This document shows positions 54,897 through 64,000 of a stretch of DNA of 64,000 nucleotides, one piece after another; the stretch's first letter is position 1; every line of letters begins with the position of its first letter. The translations under genes and the position numbers were made by a program. The notes beneath the pieces are model-generated. The model saw only the letters and a program-made list of their open reading frames with translations, ran no database searches and was not told the DNA's origin. This DNA comes from a virus. Location of the stretch: positions 1-64,000 of IMG/VR virus record IMGVR_UViG_3300005265_000001, one strand, 5' to 3'.

Positions 54897-56848
54897 TGGG
54901 TGATATACAGAATCTTATTGATAAATCTTTAACTGAAAGTGAAAATTTTGTGTCTTCAATTAACTGTATTCGGTTAAATGATACAAATGTCAATTTACCA
55001 CGTGGAAATTCCATTAGATTTTATCATAGCAAAATTACAGGTATATTTAAAAATGTCGAAACATATAAGGGGCGGGGGGATATTTTCAATAAAAGGGAAC
55101 AAACTGAATTTATTGATGATAATAACAAATATTATAATGCAATAGTAACAGAATATTCCCTTTTTAATAAATTCCATGTGAAAGGATCGGAAATAATTGC
55201 AGTTTCAACAACATTTCAAGAAATTGAGCTTGATGGTTGCAATGCAAAAATTATTGGAAATCCCTATTATGGTGATATTATTGAGGATTATCATGGAGCC
55301 ATTAAAGATACTTATATAAATGTTACAAATGGGAAATTGATAATCAAACACATGATAATAAAAAATTTGGATGTTTTACTCAAAGATTGTGAAAATGCTG
55401 TAATTGAATTTATAAATTGTGATTTTGATGCTATTAAAGAATTTGGGAATGTTACAAATTGTGAGATATATTTTGCACAATGTAGGGGAGTATCATTTTT
55501 GAGAAAAGGGCTTGTAATGACCAAGTCAAAAATTACTATAAATAATCAAGAAATAAAAAGTAGAAATGATGTAATTTTTAGTGGCACAGAATCGGAAATA
55601 ATTATAAACAATTCTCCCAATATATACTCTTCGGTTGGAATTGTAAATGGAAATGGAACTGATATTAGTATTTATAATTCAAAAATAGATGGAAATCCTC
55701 AATGCGCTTTTGAATTGAGTAATAAAAGCAATTTGAAAATTTCAAAAATTTTTGATGATATAAATTCAGAAGTCTTTCTTAAAAGTAATGATTCGGCAAT
55801 TGATATAAATAATATTCAATCAATATATTCTGAATCAAGTTGTTTTAGTGTTAAAAATTCTTTTGTGAAATTGAATGGGTTTAATATTATTGAAAGTCAA
55901 GATGAAATAATCAATTCAAATCAATCAACCATTAATTATTTCGACGGGAACACAATAAAAGGAATTTCTTTGACTTCTAATAATGATAATTCAATTTTGT
56001 TTAAATCTATAAATACTATTGAAATAGAAACATCGTCATATACCAATTCAAATGTTAAATTTATTGATATAACAGATTTAGATAGTATTATAAATTATAG
56101 TAATTCCAATATATTGAAACTTAATGTTGATACAATAGATAAAGACATAACAACAAACAATTCTAATTTATCTATATATAATAATAGAATACTTAAAAAT
56201 GTCACAGCAAGCAATAAAAGCATTTTTAAGATTTTAACATTTAATGAAATGGGCAATTTTACTTCAAATGATAGTGTGGCAATTATAAAAAAAGGAACTA
56301 AAACAGGAAATATAAATTTGAATGGATCAAAGATAAAAATAGCAAATCTTAATGAAATTGGGTCAATCAACGCAAATAATGATAGTTATTTGGAGGTAAA
56401 ATATATTTCAAATGTTGATGATATAAATGTTTCAGATGGTAGATTCTTAAATCTTTATGATTTGGCTATAACAAGTGGATTGAACTTTGATGGATTTACT
56501 TGTATTTCTAAAGATATAAAAATGGGGTCTTTAAATATTGCCGCAAAAAAAGCGGATTTGTTAAAAATTTATTGTAAAGGAACAATGGAAATTTCGGGGG
56601 CATCTAATGTTGATATGGCCGATATTAGAACAAACGGTTTAAATATAGCAAATTCGTCTAATGTAATGGGAAAAACAGTAAATTCGGGAAGTTTAAATAT
56701 TAGTGGTGGAAGTGTAAATATAAACATTTCGGGTCTTAATGGATGCGGAACTATTTCTGTAAGTAGTTCTCATGATGTTAGCATTTCGCCTGTTACTGCC
56801 ACAAACATCACAATATCCAATTCTAAATGTAATTTGATAAATTATTAA
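54896..56848 (+). CDS. Large beta-helix protein of the baseplate region
   Basis: 650 residues, dominated by Asn/Ser/Ile repeats of strand length (NNSPNIYSSVGIVNGNGT; NNSNLSIYNNRILKNVTAS; SGGSVNINISGLNGCGTIS), the mark of a right-handed parallel beta-helix. It lies between spike and baseplate J and overlaps the spike stop by 1 nt. A spike, fibre shaft or sugar-binding role is likely; no catalytic motif is recognised. Confidence 0.6.
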   Translation: MGDIQNLIDKSLTESENFVSSINCIRLNDTNVNLPRGNSIRFYHSKITGIFKNVETYKGRGDIFNKREQTEFIDDNNKYYNAIVTEYSLFNKFHVKGSEIIAVSTTFQEIELDGCNAKIIGNPYYGDIIEDYHGAIKDTYINVTNGKLIIKHMIIKNLDVLLKDCENAVIEFINCDFDAIKEFGNVTNCEIYFAQCRGVSFLRKGLVMTKSKITINNQEIKSRNDVIFSGTESEIIINNSPNIYSSVGIVNGNGTDISIYNSKIDGNPQCAFELSNKSNLKISKIFDDINSEVFLKSNDSAIDINNIQSIYSESSCFSVKNSFVKLNGFNIIESQDEIINSNQSTINYFDGNTIKGISLTSNNDNSILFKSINTIEIETSSYTNSNVKFIDITDLDSIINYSNSNILKLNVDTIDKDITTNNSNLSIYNNRILKNVTASNKSIFKILTFNEMGNFTSNDSVAIIKKGTKTGNINLNGSKIKIANLNEIGSINANNDSYLEVKYISNVDDINVSDGRFLNLYDLAITSGLNFDGFTCISKDIKMGSLNIAAKKADLLKIYCKGTMEISGASNVDMADIRTNGLNIANSSNVMGKTVNSGSLNISGGSVNINISGLNGCGTISVSSSHDVSISPVTATNITISNSKCNLINY

Positions 56849-56871
56849 AATAAAAACAAAGGATAATAAAA

Positions 56872-58293
56872 ATGGATTTAGAACCAAGAATTTCATACAT
56901 AAATAAAACTTATGATGATATTAAAGAATATATTATAAGGTTAATTCCAAAAATAACTGATAAATGGACAAATTTCAATGAATCTGATATTGGGATTGTT
57001 ATTATTGAATTATTTGCGGCAATTGCAGATATGTTAAATTTTTATATTGATAATCAAGCCAATGAATCCTATCTCAAAACCGCACTTGAAAGAAAAAATA
57101 TCTATAAATTAGTTCAATTAATTGGTTATAAACCACACAATTATATATCCTCACAGGGAACGGCAATAATTTCAATTGATAGTCCAATTTCAAATGATAT
57201 TTTGATACCAAAATGGACACAAATATCCTCAAAATCTAATCTAAAATTTTATACAATGGAAGAGGCAATTATTCATGCGGGTGATGTTTCCACAAGTGTT
57301 AAAATAAAAGAAGGATTGTTGGCAATTGAAACAGTAAATTCACCTGGTATTCAAGATTGGGAATATAAATTAAACAATCCACAAATTGATATAACAACTA
57401 TTTCAGTTCGATTCAATAATATTGAATGGGAATGGAAAAAAACACTTATAAATTCCACAAAAGATGATACTCATTACACAACTTATTTGGATGCGGAGGG
57501 AAATGTGTATTTAATTTTTGGAGATGGTATAAATGGAAAAATGCCGGATTTAGAAGATGTTGGAGAAATTAAATACTTGTTATCAAATGGAGAAATTGGA
57601 AATGTTGGTAGTGATTTTTTGACAAATATAGACAATGTGATTTATGATTCGGCTGGAAATAAAATTGACAATATCAATGTTCAAAATAATGAAAATATTA
57701 CGGGGGGAACGGGGGTAGAAACACTTAATCATATCAAAAAGTATGCTGGAAAAGAATTACGGACACTTGATAGAATGGTGACAGTTGATGATTATAAAAC
57801 TATTATAGATTTACACCCCTCTATTTGTAAATCTGCGGTTTATGATATTTCAAATGCCGATAAAATTCCATTTCGATTTGCAAAGATTTATGCCATTCCT
57901 AATGGAGGTGGAAATTTAACAACATCTCAAAAGGCAGATTTGCTTGAATATGTCTCAAATTATGCTTTAATTGGAACAACTGCTATTATTGATGATGTGA
58001 AATACAAAAATATTGATTTTGAAATAAATGCCTATTATTATTCACAATATGATAAAAATGTGATTAAAAATACTTTGAATCAGATTATTACTGATTATTT
58101 TTCCGTGGAATCTGAATATATTGAATTTGGAACTAATATTGTAAATTTAACTGAATTATATTCAATGTTAAATGAGGTTGAAGGTGTAGCATACATTGAC
58201 AACATAAATCCAACTGAAAGTTTTATTGAATTGGAAGAGGGCGAATATCCTCTATTATCAACATATAAAATAAATATGGAAAAGGTGAATTAA
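56872..58293 (+). CDS. Baseplate J / gp6-like wedge protein
   Basis: 473 residues. FNESDIGIVIIELFAAIADM, then LNFYIDNQANESYLKTALER and LIGYKPHN, is the baseplate J opening; later GGTGVETLNHIKKYAGKELR and VTVDDYKTIIDLHP fit the same family. It forms the inner wedge ring. Confidence 0.88.
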   Translation: MDLEPRISYINKTYDDIKEYIIRLIPKITDKWTNFNESDIGIVIIELFAAIADMLNFYIDNQANESYLKTALERKNIYKLVQLIGYKPHNYISSQGTAIISIDSPISNDILIPKWTQISSKSNLKFYTMEEAIIHAGDVSTSVKIKEGLLAIETVNSPGIQDWEYKLNNPQIDITTISVRFNNIEWEWKKTLINSTKDDTHYTTYLDAEGNVYLIFGDGINGKMPDLEDVGEIKYLLSNGEIGNVGSDFLTNIDNVIYDSAGNKIDNINVQNNENITGGTGVETLNHIKKYAGKELRTLDRMVTVDDYKTIIDLHPSICKSAVYDISNADKIPFRFAKIYAIPNGGGNLTTSQKADLLEYVSNYALIGTTAIIDDVKYKNIDFEINAYYYSQYDKNVIKNTLNQIITDYFSVESEYIEFGTNIVNLTELYSMLNEVEGVAYIDNINPTESFIELEEGEYPLLSTYKINMEKVN

Positions 58294-58295
58294 CT

Positions 58296-59285
58296 ATGAA
58301 ATACATATTAGATAGAGTTATTTTGATGGTTATAATTGCGGGGATGCTTTTTGCTGGATTGTGGGCTTTTAAATCTTATTTGGAAACAAAAAAAGCAATT
58401 GCATACAAACAACTTGAACACCAAGATAAAGAATATTTGAAAGAATTTGTGAAATTGAAGGATGAAATAGTAAAATTAAAAAGTGAAAGTGTTTCTGAAA
58501 GAAAAATCAAAAAAATAATCAAAGAAGAAATGGGAAAGGTTGTAGTTGATGCAATTAAAAAACATAAAGAAAAACCACAACTTATAACTGTTTCAACCGT
58601 AAACACGAAACAAGAAGTCGAATTGGACCCAAAAATTTGGAAACATTATGAAAATAAAGATAATCCCCATGCTGAATACTATTTTATGAAATTATATAAA
58701 ACTGATTCAAGTGGAACGAAAATTCCTTGGGCATGGGTCATGTATTTTCCAAATAGAGATAAAAAATGGAAATATGGGTTTTATCCATTGAAGTTAAGGT
58801 CAAAAACAGTTGTAACTAAACAAGAAACGGGCGGATTAAATACCTATACTCAATTGACAGTCGAAAATGAAAAGGATAAAGATTCGGCGGGAAAAATTCA
58901 AAAATTAACAATTTCCCCAAAAGATTCTTATGTTAAATTTGTATATCCCCCAAAAAGAGAACGTTTTCATTGGTGGAATCCTAATTTGTCAATTGGTTAT
59001 GGGGTCTATTATAATATAGATGATGATAATTTTGTAAATGGTTTGGAATTTGGTTTTAACTTTTTGAATTATGGAGTTAAAGAACGTGTAAATTATAAAT
59101 TTTTAACATTTGGAATTGGGTCTAATTTTGGTGATGATAATTGGGGCTTTGTAAGTCCTGTGGAAATAAATTTGCAAAAATTTAGAATCCCTCTAATTCA
59201 CCATATTCATTTGATACCTGTAAAAGCGGGATATACAGATGGAAGTGATTGGTTAATTGGAAGCGGATTAAATATTGAATTTTAA
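58296..59285 (+). CDS. Membrane-anchored coiled-coil protein with beta-barrel-like end
   Basis: 329 residues. Residues 8-27 (VILMVIIAGMLFAGLWAF) form a signal anchor; 35-95 are a Lys/Glu coiled coil; the last ~100 are amphipathic strands (NPNLSIGYGVYYNIDDD; GLEFGFNFLNYG; LTFGIGSNFGDD; LIGSGLNIEF) ending in phenylalanine as outer-membrane barrels do. A two-membrane lysis role is possible but unproven. Confidence 0.5.
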   Translation: MKYILDRVILMVIIAGMLFAGLWAFKSYLETKKAIAYKQLEHQDKEYLKEFVKLKDEIVKLKSESVSERKIKKIIKEEMGKVVVDAIKKHKEKPQLITVSTVNTKQEVELDPKIWKHYENKDNPHAEYYFMKLYKTDSSGTKIPWAWVMYFPNRDKKWKYGFYPLKLRSKTVVTKQETGGLNTYTQLTVENEKDKDSAGKIQKLTISPKDSYVKFVYPPKRERFHWWNPNLSIGYGVYYNIDDDNFVNGLEFGFNFLNYGVKERVNYKFLTFGIGSNFGDDNWGFVSPVEINLQKFRIPLIHHIHLIPVKAGYTDGSDWLIGSGLNIEF

Positions 59286-59305
59286 TAAAAAAGGAGATTG
59301 TAAAA

Positions 59306-60316
59306 ATGGCAATTAAAAGAATACCTGGGTATTATGTTTTATATGATAGGTTGAGAAGTGATAAGTATTTTATGGGATATGATTATGGATTTAGAGTTCA
59401 ATTAATGCAGGCTGATTTTGTATTTGATCCTGTAAATCATAAGTCTTGGAATAATATTTCGTCACACGCTTTACCTTCTGGAAACGGTTATTCTCCAATA
59501 ACAGTAGATCATGGATATTTAAGAGACCCAACCAGAGCAGGTGCAATTTACACTAATTCAGAAGGAAATTATGTATCGTCAGCAAGATATAAATATAACA
59601 ATTCTACTGATTCTGTTTTGTGGACGGCTTCTGGGGGGGACATTGGTCCAACTTCGGGGGCCTGTATATGGCATACCTATGGGAATGCAAATGCGGGAGT
59701 TGCGTATGCTATTGTTGGTTATATTGATTTTGGGCAAAATATAACTATAACAGATGGTGACACTTTAAAATTGGATCATTGTTTTTGGTTCGATTTTGTA
59801 AATGATTCAGAATATATTTCCAACTCCATATTTAGGAATTTTGCCTATTATGATGTTTATAAAAATAGATGGGACGTTTTTTCGTCACAATATGAACTTC
59901 AAACATCTGAAAAAGTTCAAATGGCTTTGGTTAAACCAAGTTTTGTTTGGAGTAAAGGTATTAAAACAAAAGGGGATGTAAATTCGGCGGATCTTTTACC
60001 CGCTGGAAATGGTTATAGTGTAAAAAATTTAAAAAATCCCCACCAAACCATTGTGTATGAGAGTGATAAAGCCTATGTTCAATTTTCGTGGGACAATGTT
60101 ATTTGGATTGCGTCTGGGGGAGATATTGGACCAACGTCGGGAGCAATATTATATAGTTTAAATACAAATGTTAGATTGATAACATCTACTTCTAATTATG
60201 AAAGCGTAAATTACCCAATGTTAGGTTATATTGATTTTCTCAGTGATATTACTGTAACAGATGGTCAAACATTAACAGTTAAAAATATAAAAATTAAAAT
60301 AAATTCAATATATTAG
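59306..60316 (+). CDS. Adhesin-like structural protein with two repeats
   Basis: 336 residues with two copies of a ~150-residue unit: FVFDPVNHKSWNNISSHALP-SGNGYS...WTASGGDIGPTSGA and FVWSKGIKTKG...LPAGNGYS...WIASGGDIGPTSGA. The LPxGNGY...ASGGxIGPxxGA signature is common in phage virion surface proteins. Its paralogue is at 62594. Virion decoration or receptor contact is likely. Confidence 0.65.
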   Translation: MAIKRIPGYYVLYDRLRSDKYFMGYDYGFRVQLMQADFVFDPVNHKSWNNISSHALPSGNGYSPITVDHGYLRDPTRAGAIYTNSEGNYVSSARYKYNNSTDSVLWTASGGDIGPTSGACIWHTYGNANAGVAYAIVGYIDFGQNITITDGDTLKLDHCFWFDFVNDSEYISNSIFRNFAYYDVYKNRWDVFSSQYELQTSEKVQMALVKPSFVWSKGIKTKGDVNSADLLPAGNGYSVKNLKNPHQTIVYESDKAYVQFSWDNVIWIASGGDIGPTSGAILYSLNTNVRLITSTSNYESVNYPMLGYIDFLSDITVTDGQTLTVKNIKIKINSIY

Positions 60317-60328
60317 GACTAAAAACCT

Positions 60329-62575
60329 TTGGCGGCTATTGTAATTGAAAGCAAAATTGATTTTAAAGAAAACGATTTTCATCCATTATATGATGTGGAT
60401 GGAACCAATTTTGTTCATTCTAAAATTGATTTTCAGGGGATACCGTCAAAATTTTCAACTAATGAATTAACCTATGATGGGCATGTTATAGACAATTACA
60501 CACATGCCCAAAGTAACCTTTATTTACAAAGTGTTGATATTTCCCATGAAGAAGCAATAGGTTCCGCAACACGAGTTGATTCAAAACTTTATTTAATTTC
60601 AGAAATCAATGGTGATTATGATATTGACCATTATAGGTTTGTAGATACCTGGATACAATTTAAAGGTATTCCAAACAAATTTTCAACTAATGAATTAACC
60701 TATGATGGACACGTTATAGACAATCAAACAAACGCCAAGTCTAATTTGTTACTTGAAAGTTCGGGGCCAAGCGGTGAAACTGATATTAGAGATGCCATAA
60801 GAAAAACTTCTAATATTCAATTTAGTTCTGAGCATTTATTGGGATTTTATGATGTTGATGGTGTTGTTTTTGCCCATTCAAAAATTGATTTTGAAGGTAT
60901 TCCAAACAAATTTTCAACTAATGAATTAACCTATGATGGTTATACAATTGATAATCAAACAGATGCAAAGTCTAATTTATATTTTGAAAGTGATTATATA
61001 AGTAAAGAAGTTGAAGCTGGTAGGGGGGAAAGAATTGAAACTAAAAAGGTTTTTAATGTAACACTTGAATGTGAAATAGATGATAATGTTAGTATTTTTG
61101 ATATTTCTTTACCAACAGAAACATCATTATCATATTTTTTACAAGTTGATAGATATTTTTATAATTTAGGGTTAGATGGAATTGCGGAAATATCCGCCAC
61201 AGAACCGCATTTGGGAAAGGTTTTAGAAGCAATTCCAATTGAAAGTGATACTGAAATTAATGCTGTATTTGCGGAAGAATATTGGGCAACCCCCGGAAAT
61301 GTAGAATCTATTTCAGAAATTTCAAATGGATTATATGTAGATAAAATACTTTATGGCAATCTTTTTAATTCAGAAACTAACATTGGTTTTGATTATGTTG
61401 TAGATGTTTATATAAATGAAAATTTATTAAATATTTCTACTGAACTTATTTCAGAATTGGCAGTTGGTGTTTTGGTAGAACCAACTGAATTAAATGTTGA
61501 TTCTAATATAGATGCCACACAATTTTTGAATATAAATGCTTTTCCTGGGCCTATTGAATCTATAACTGAATTAATTGGATTTTATACACAAGACACTATT
61601 ATTATGAATCCCACCCTTATAAGTGAGGGTGAAAATAAATTTGATTCACTTATTTTAGAAGTATTTGGTGATTATTTCAATTCAATTGGAAGTTTTGATT
61701 TTAATATTGTTAAAGGTCTTGTAATTATTCCCAATTCTTTGAAACTTTCTACTGATATATCTTTTAATTTAGAGGTTGGGTGGATAAATATACATGCAAT
61801 TGTAATGTATTCTAATTTATCTCTTGGGGCACATGCGGCAACTGATACACTTATATATCCAAACCCATTAAATTCAATAAATTCTTTAAATTATTATCAA
61901 ATAACTGATCTCATAGTTAGGGATTTTGATTTAGAAAGTATTGCTAAATTAAAATATTTGCCCGATACAGTTGTAAATTTAAAAGACCCGATTCTATCAA
62001 ATTCGGAAGTATTATATTTATTAGGGGATTTAAAAGGGCCTCCATTACACACAAACACTGAAATTAAGTATAATTTTGAAATTTATTATACAAAAAAACC
62101 TGGACATGATTATTTAGTAAGTATAGAGCGGTTAGGGAAAAGAAGTCAAGAATTATTTTCCCAAAAAACTCAAAAAACAATAGGAAATGGGGTAGATTTT
62201 CCGTTTAAATATGATAAAGAGGGGCTTGATACAAATGCTGGACTTGAATTGATAAACGATTCGATTGAAATGATACTTTCAACTTGTAAGGGGTCGAGAT
62301 TTTTTGAACCTGAATTTGGGTCAAATTTATGTAAAATGGCCTTTGAGCCAATTGATGAATTGTTTTTTGAGAGATTAAAAATTGAAGTTGTTGATGCGTT
62401 AAGAAAATGGGAAAAAAGAATAAAAATTAAAAGGGTTGAATTATCAGATAAAGATGAAAACTTGATAAATAATGGAATAGTATATATTAAAATATTTTAT
62501 TCCATTAGAAACACACAAATAGAGGGTAACTATGTTTATCCATTTAGAACAAAAGAATTTTATGAAAGACAATAA
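60329..62575 (+). CDS. Repeat protein with C-terminal gp25-like baseplate wedge domain
   Basis: 748 residues from TTG 60329. Three repeats of ~76 residues start the chain (each with KFSTNELTYDG), followed by a long beta-type region. The last ~150 are gp25-like: NGVDFPFKYDKEGLDTNAGL, TCKGSRFFEPEFGSNLCKMA, and ALRKWEKRIKIKRVELSDK. gp25 is normally a small separate wedge protein, so a 600-residue N-terminal extension is odd. Confidence 0.7.
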   Translation: MAAIVIESKIDFKENDFHPLYDVDGTNFVHSKIDFQGIPSKFSTNELTYDGHVIDNYTHAQSNLYLQSVDISHEEAIGSATRVDSKLYLISEINGDYDIDHYRFVDTWIQFKGIPNKFSTNELTYDGHVIDNQTNAKSNLLLESSGPSGETDIRDAIRKTSNIQFSSEHLLGFYDVDGVVFAHSKIDFEGIPNKFSTNELTYDGYTIDNQTDAKSNLYFESDYISKEVEAGRGERIETKKVFNVTLECEIDDNVSIFDISLPTETSLSYFLQVDRYFYNLGLDGIAEISATEPHLGKVLEAIPIESDTEINAVFAEEYWATPGNVESISEISNGLYVDKILYGNLFNSETNIGFDYVVDVYINENLLNISTELISELAVGVLVEPTELNVDSNIDATQFLNINAFPGPIESITELIGFYTQDTIIMNPTLISEGENKFDSLILEVFGDYFNSIGSFDFNIVKGLVIIPNSLKLSTDISFNLEVGWINIHAIVMYSNLSLGAHAATDTLIYPNPLNSINSLNYYQITDLIVRDFDLESIAKLKYLPDTVVNLKDPILSNSEVLYLLGDLKGPPLHTNTEIKYNFEIYYTKKPGHDYLVSIERLGKRSQELFSQKTQKTIGNGVDFPFKYDKEGLDTNAGLELINDSIEMILSTCKGSRFFEPEFGSNLCKMAFEPIDELFFERLKIEVVDALRKWEKRIKIKRVELSDKDENLINNGIVYIKIFYSIRNTQIEGNYVYPFRTKEFYERQ
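60389..61012 (+). repeat. Three tandem 228-231-bp repeats within the gp25-fusion gene
   Basis: Units begin at about 60389, 60617 and 60848. The TTTTCAACTAATGAATTAAC block in each is nearly unchanged at DNA level while the rest has drifted, so the amplification is fairly recent or under gene conversion. Confidence 0.75.
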
Positions 62576-62593
62576 AAATAGGAGATTTTAAAA

Positions 62594-63526
62594 ATGGCAC
62601 ATAAAAAAATTATAACACCTGAAGTATTAAAGGAATTGTTATATAAAGGAAGTAGTTCTACGGGAATTTACAGCACAGGAAGAACGTTAAAAGTTTATTT
62701 AATGAATGATTCTTTTGTGTTTAATCCGGCCACTCATAAACAGTGGCCTAATGTTTCTTCTTATGTTCTACCTTCTGGAAATGGGTATTCTCCAAAGTCG
62801 CATTATTTTAATTCTCGGGCACATTGGGCGAATTATTCATATAATACCGCAAAATTATATTACTATCCTGGGGATAGTTGGGCGTCATGGACAGCAAGCG
62901 GGGGGAGTATAGGACCCACAAATGGGGCAATATTGTGGCTTGATTATTCAAGTCATGATTATATATGGGCGTATGTTGATTTTGGTGGAAGTATTACTAT
63001 TCCCGATGGAGAAAGTTTGGTAATAAAAAATATAGATGCTTTTTATTTTAATGATTTATCTACAAGTTGTATTTATAAAGATATTGTGGTTTCAGCACAA
63101 CAAAATTCATTATACATGACAGATATAAATGGTCATAATACACGATTATATTTAATGCAGTCTGGATTTACATGGAATCCTAATGTAAAAAAATGGGATG
63201 ATATTTCCTCACAAGCGTTAGCGTCTGGAAATGGTTATACGGCTGGAACAAAATTGAGTTATGTATCTTGTGGAGCTACAACTTCGGGAGAACTTTATAG
63301 TTATATAAAATATGGAGATTTAATATTTGCGGCAAATGGGGGACCTATTGGGCCGTCACCTGGGGCTATTATAATGGCATATAAAAGTGTTTATGTAGGT
63401 TCAACAACTATAAACAATCCAATTTTGGGGTATATAGATTTTGGTGGGGATAAAACCGCAAATGATGGAGACAATTTTGTTATTAACAATATAATGTTTA
63501 AACTATCTTCAAAAGATACTATTTAA
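62594..63526 (+). CDS. Adhesin-like structural protein with two repeats (paralogue of 59306)
   Basis: 310 residues. Two units: FVFNPATHKQWPNVSS...LPSGNGYS...WTASGGSIGPTNGA and FTWNPNVKKWDDISS...LASGNGYT...FAANGGPIGPSPGA. The N-terminal ~30 residues (ITPEVLKELLYKGSSSTG) differ from the paralogue and may attach it to the baseplate. GGAG precedes the start. Confidence 0.65.
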   Translation: MAHKKIITPEVLKELLYKGSSSTGIYSTGRTLKVYLMNDSFVFNPATHKQWPNVSSYVLPSGNGYSPKSHYFNSRAHWANYSYNTAKLYYYPGDSWASWTASGGSIGPTNGAILWLDYSSHDYIWAYVDFGGSITIPDGESLVIKNIDAFYFNDLSTSCIYKDIVVSAQQNSLYMTDINGHNTRLYLMQSGFTWNPNVKKWDDISSQALASGNGYTAGTKLSYVSCGATTSGELYSYIKYGDLIFAANGGPIGPSPGAIIMAYKSVYVGSTTINNPILGYIDFGGDKTANDGDNFVINNIMFKLSSKDTI

Positions 63527-63537
63527 AAAAGTGAATT

Positions 63538-64000
63538 ATGGAATTTGATGTTTTATATTCAACAGGATTTATAACAAACGGTGTTGGAAAAATTTCCAAT
63601 GATTCTGTTCTTGTAAATAGATACGATGTAACAGATTTTATAGTTCCTGCTAATGGTAAAATATCAAATGATTCTGTTCTTGTAAATAGATACGATGTAA
63701 CAGATTTTATCATTTCCGCTAATGGTAAAATATCAAATGATTCTGTTCTTGTAAATAGATACGATGTAACAGATTTTATAGTTCCCGCTAATGGAAAGGT
63801 TTCTAATGATTCCATTTTGGTAAACGCAAACCGTGGAATTGCTTTTAGATTGAGGGGTGCATATAATTATGAGCAATTAATTGATGAGCCTGAAAAAGTT
63901 ACTATTGATGGATATGCCGATTTAGATTTTAGTCATTTAGCAATTGATAAAATAATGACAAATTCAGAAGTTGATTCAACATCAGAATTGACTTCAATGG
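63538..64000 (+). CDS. Repeat protein, 3' end outside the window
   Basis: 154 codons visible. After MEFDVLYSTGFITNGV come three nearly identical 23-residue repeats (KISNDSVLVNRYDVTDFI-type) and a fourth partial, degenerate one (KVSNDSILVNANRG), then unique sequence. Probably another virion surface protein. No ribosome site of the usual strength is seen. Confidence 0.6.
   Translation, partial: MEFDVLYSTGFITNGVGKISNDSVLVNRYDVTDFIVPANGKISNDSVLVNRYDVTDFIISANGKISNDSVLVNRYDVTDFIVPANGKVSNDSILVNANRGIAFRLRGAYNYEQLIDEPEKVTIDGYADLDFSHLAIDKIMTNSEVDSTSELTSM
63586..63830 (+). repeat. 69-bp tandem repeats, 3.5 copies
   Basis: The GATTCTGTTCTTGTAAATAG block recurs at 63601, 63670 and 63739, exactly 69 bp apart, with very few differences; a fourth copy is diverged. 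Confidence 0.92.

Noticed and set aside
63586-63830. Regular repeats considered as a CRISPR array.
   Set aside because: The repeats are contiguous, in frame and without spacers; they encode protein repeats. No CRISPR array is seen in the window.

Overview
The window is one contiguous stretch of a strongly A+T-rich genome of a contractile-tailed (myovirus-type) bacteriophage. Every convincing gene lies on the + strand, genes are packed with 1-8 nt overlaps or short gaps, and the gene content is T4-like: DnaB-type helicase, large and small terminase, UvsX/RecA, 5'-3' exonuclease, gp46/gp47, a gp32-like ssDNA-binding protein, DnaG-like primase, tail sheath, tail tube, tape measure, gp27/gp5-like hub and spike, gp6/baseplate J and a gp25 domain. 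Capsid and portal genes are not seen. The host cannot be named. Promoters are of bacterial sigma-70 type (TTGACt, 17 nt, TGnTATAAT) and ribosome binding sites are often AAGGGGG-like.

Layout. 1-10.6 kb: packaging and replication/recombination (helicase, a sigma-region-2-like protein, terminase pair split by a DEDDh exonuclease, UvsX, flap exonuclease, gp47/gp46). 10.6-25.6 kb: nine tRNA genes (Met/Ile2-type CAU, Ala, Asp, three Leu, Lys, Ile, Pro, the last at 29.1 kb) scattered among small hypothetical, zinc-ribbon and phosphoesterase genes, with the ssDNA-binding protein, primase and MazG-like protein. 25.6-28.0 kb: a 343-nt leader holding three tandem structured-RNA units with compensatory stem changes, then a 693-aa protein ending in a TerD-like domain. 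22.4-23.1 and 28.0-39.3 kb: an accessory island of twelve proteins that share an N-terminal HKYL...WxYxYK tag of about 20-25 residues but carry different bodies: JAB/JAMM metalloprotease-like, ADP-ribosyltransferase-like, DUF3626-like, phosphoribosyltransferase, ankyrin-like and unknown. 40.6-45.2 kb: beta-helix/Kelch tail-tip or fibre genes with a glycosyltransferase and an untagged JAB protein. 45.3-64 kb: tail sheath, tube, chaperone pair, tape measure, baseplate and adhesin-like proteins.

How it works together. The first 16 kb supplies DNA replication, recombination and packaging. The tRNAs and nucleotide enzymes support expression. The tail module builds the virion. The tagged set looks like a modular effector family of the polyvalent-protein type: near-identical 60-bp tag DNA is followed by unrelated domains, and all four tagged JAB-type proteins follow a small helical gene. 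My main inference is that the tag is a common sorting signal, perhaps for packaging into or ejection from the virion, and that new effectors are acquired by recombination at the tag. A second candidate novelty is the three-unit RNA element upstream of the TerD-like gene. A recurrent TATATTATT motif before late-type genes, together with the sigma-like protein, suggests a phage-specific late promoter class.
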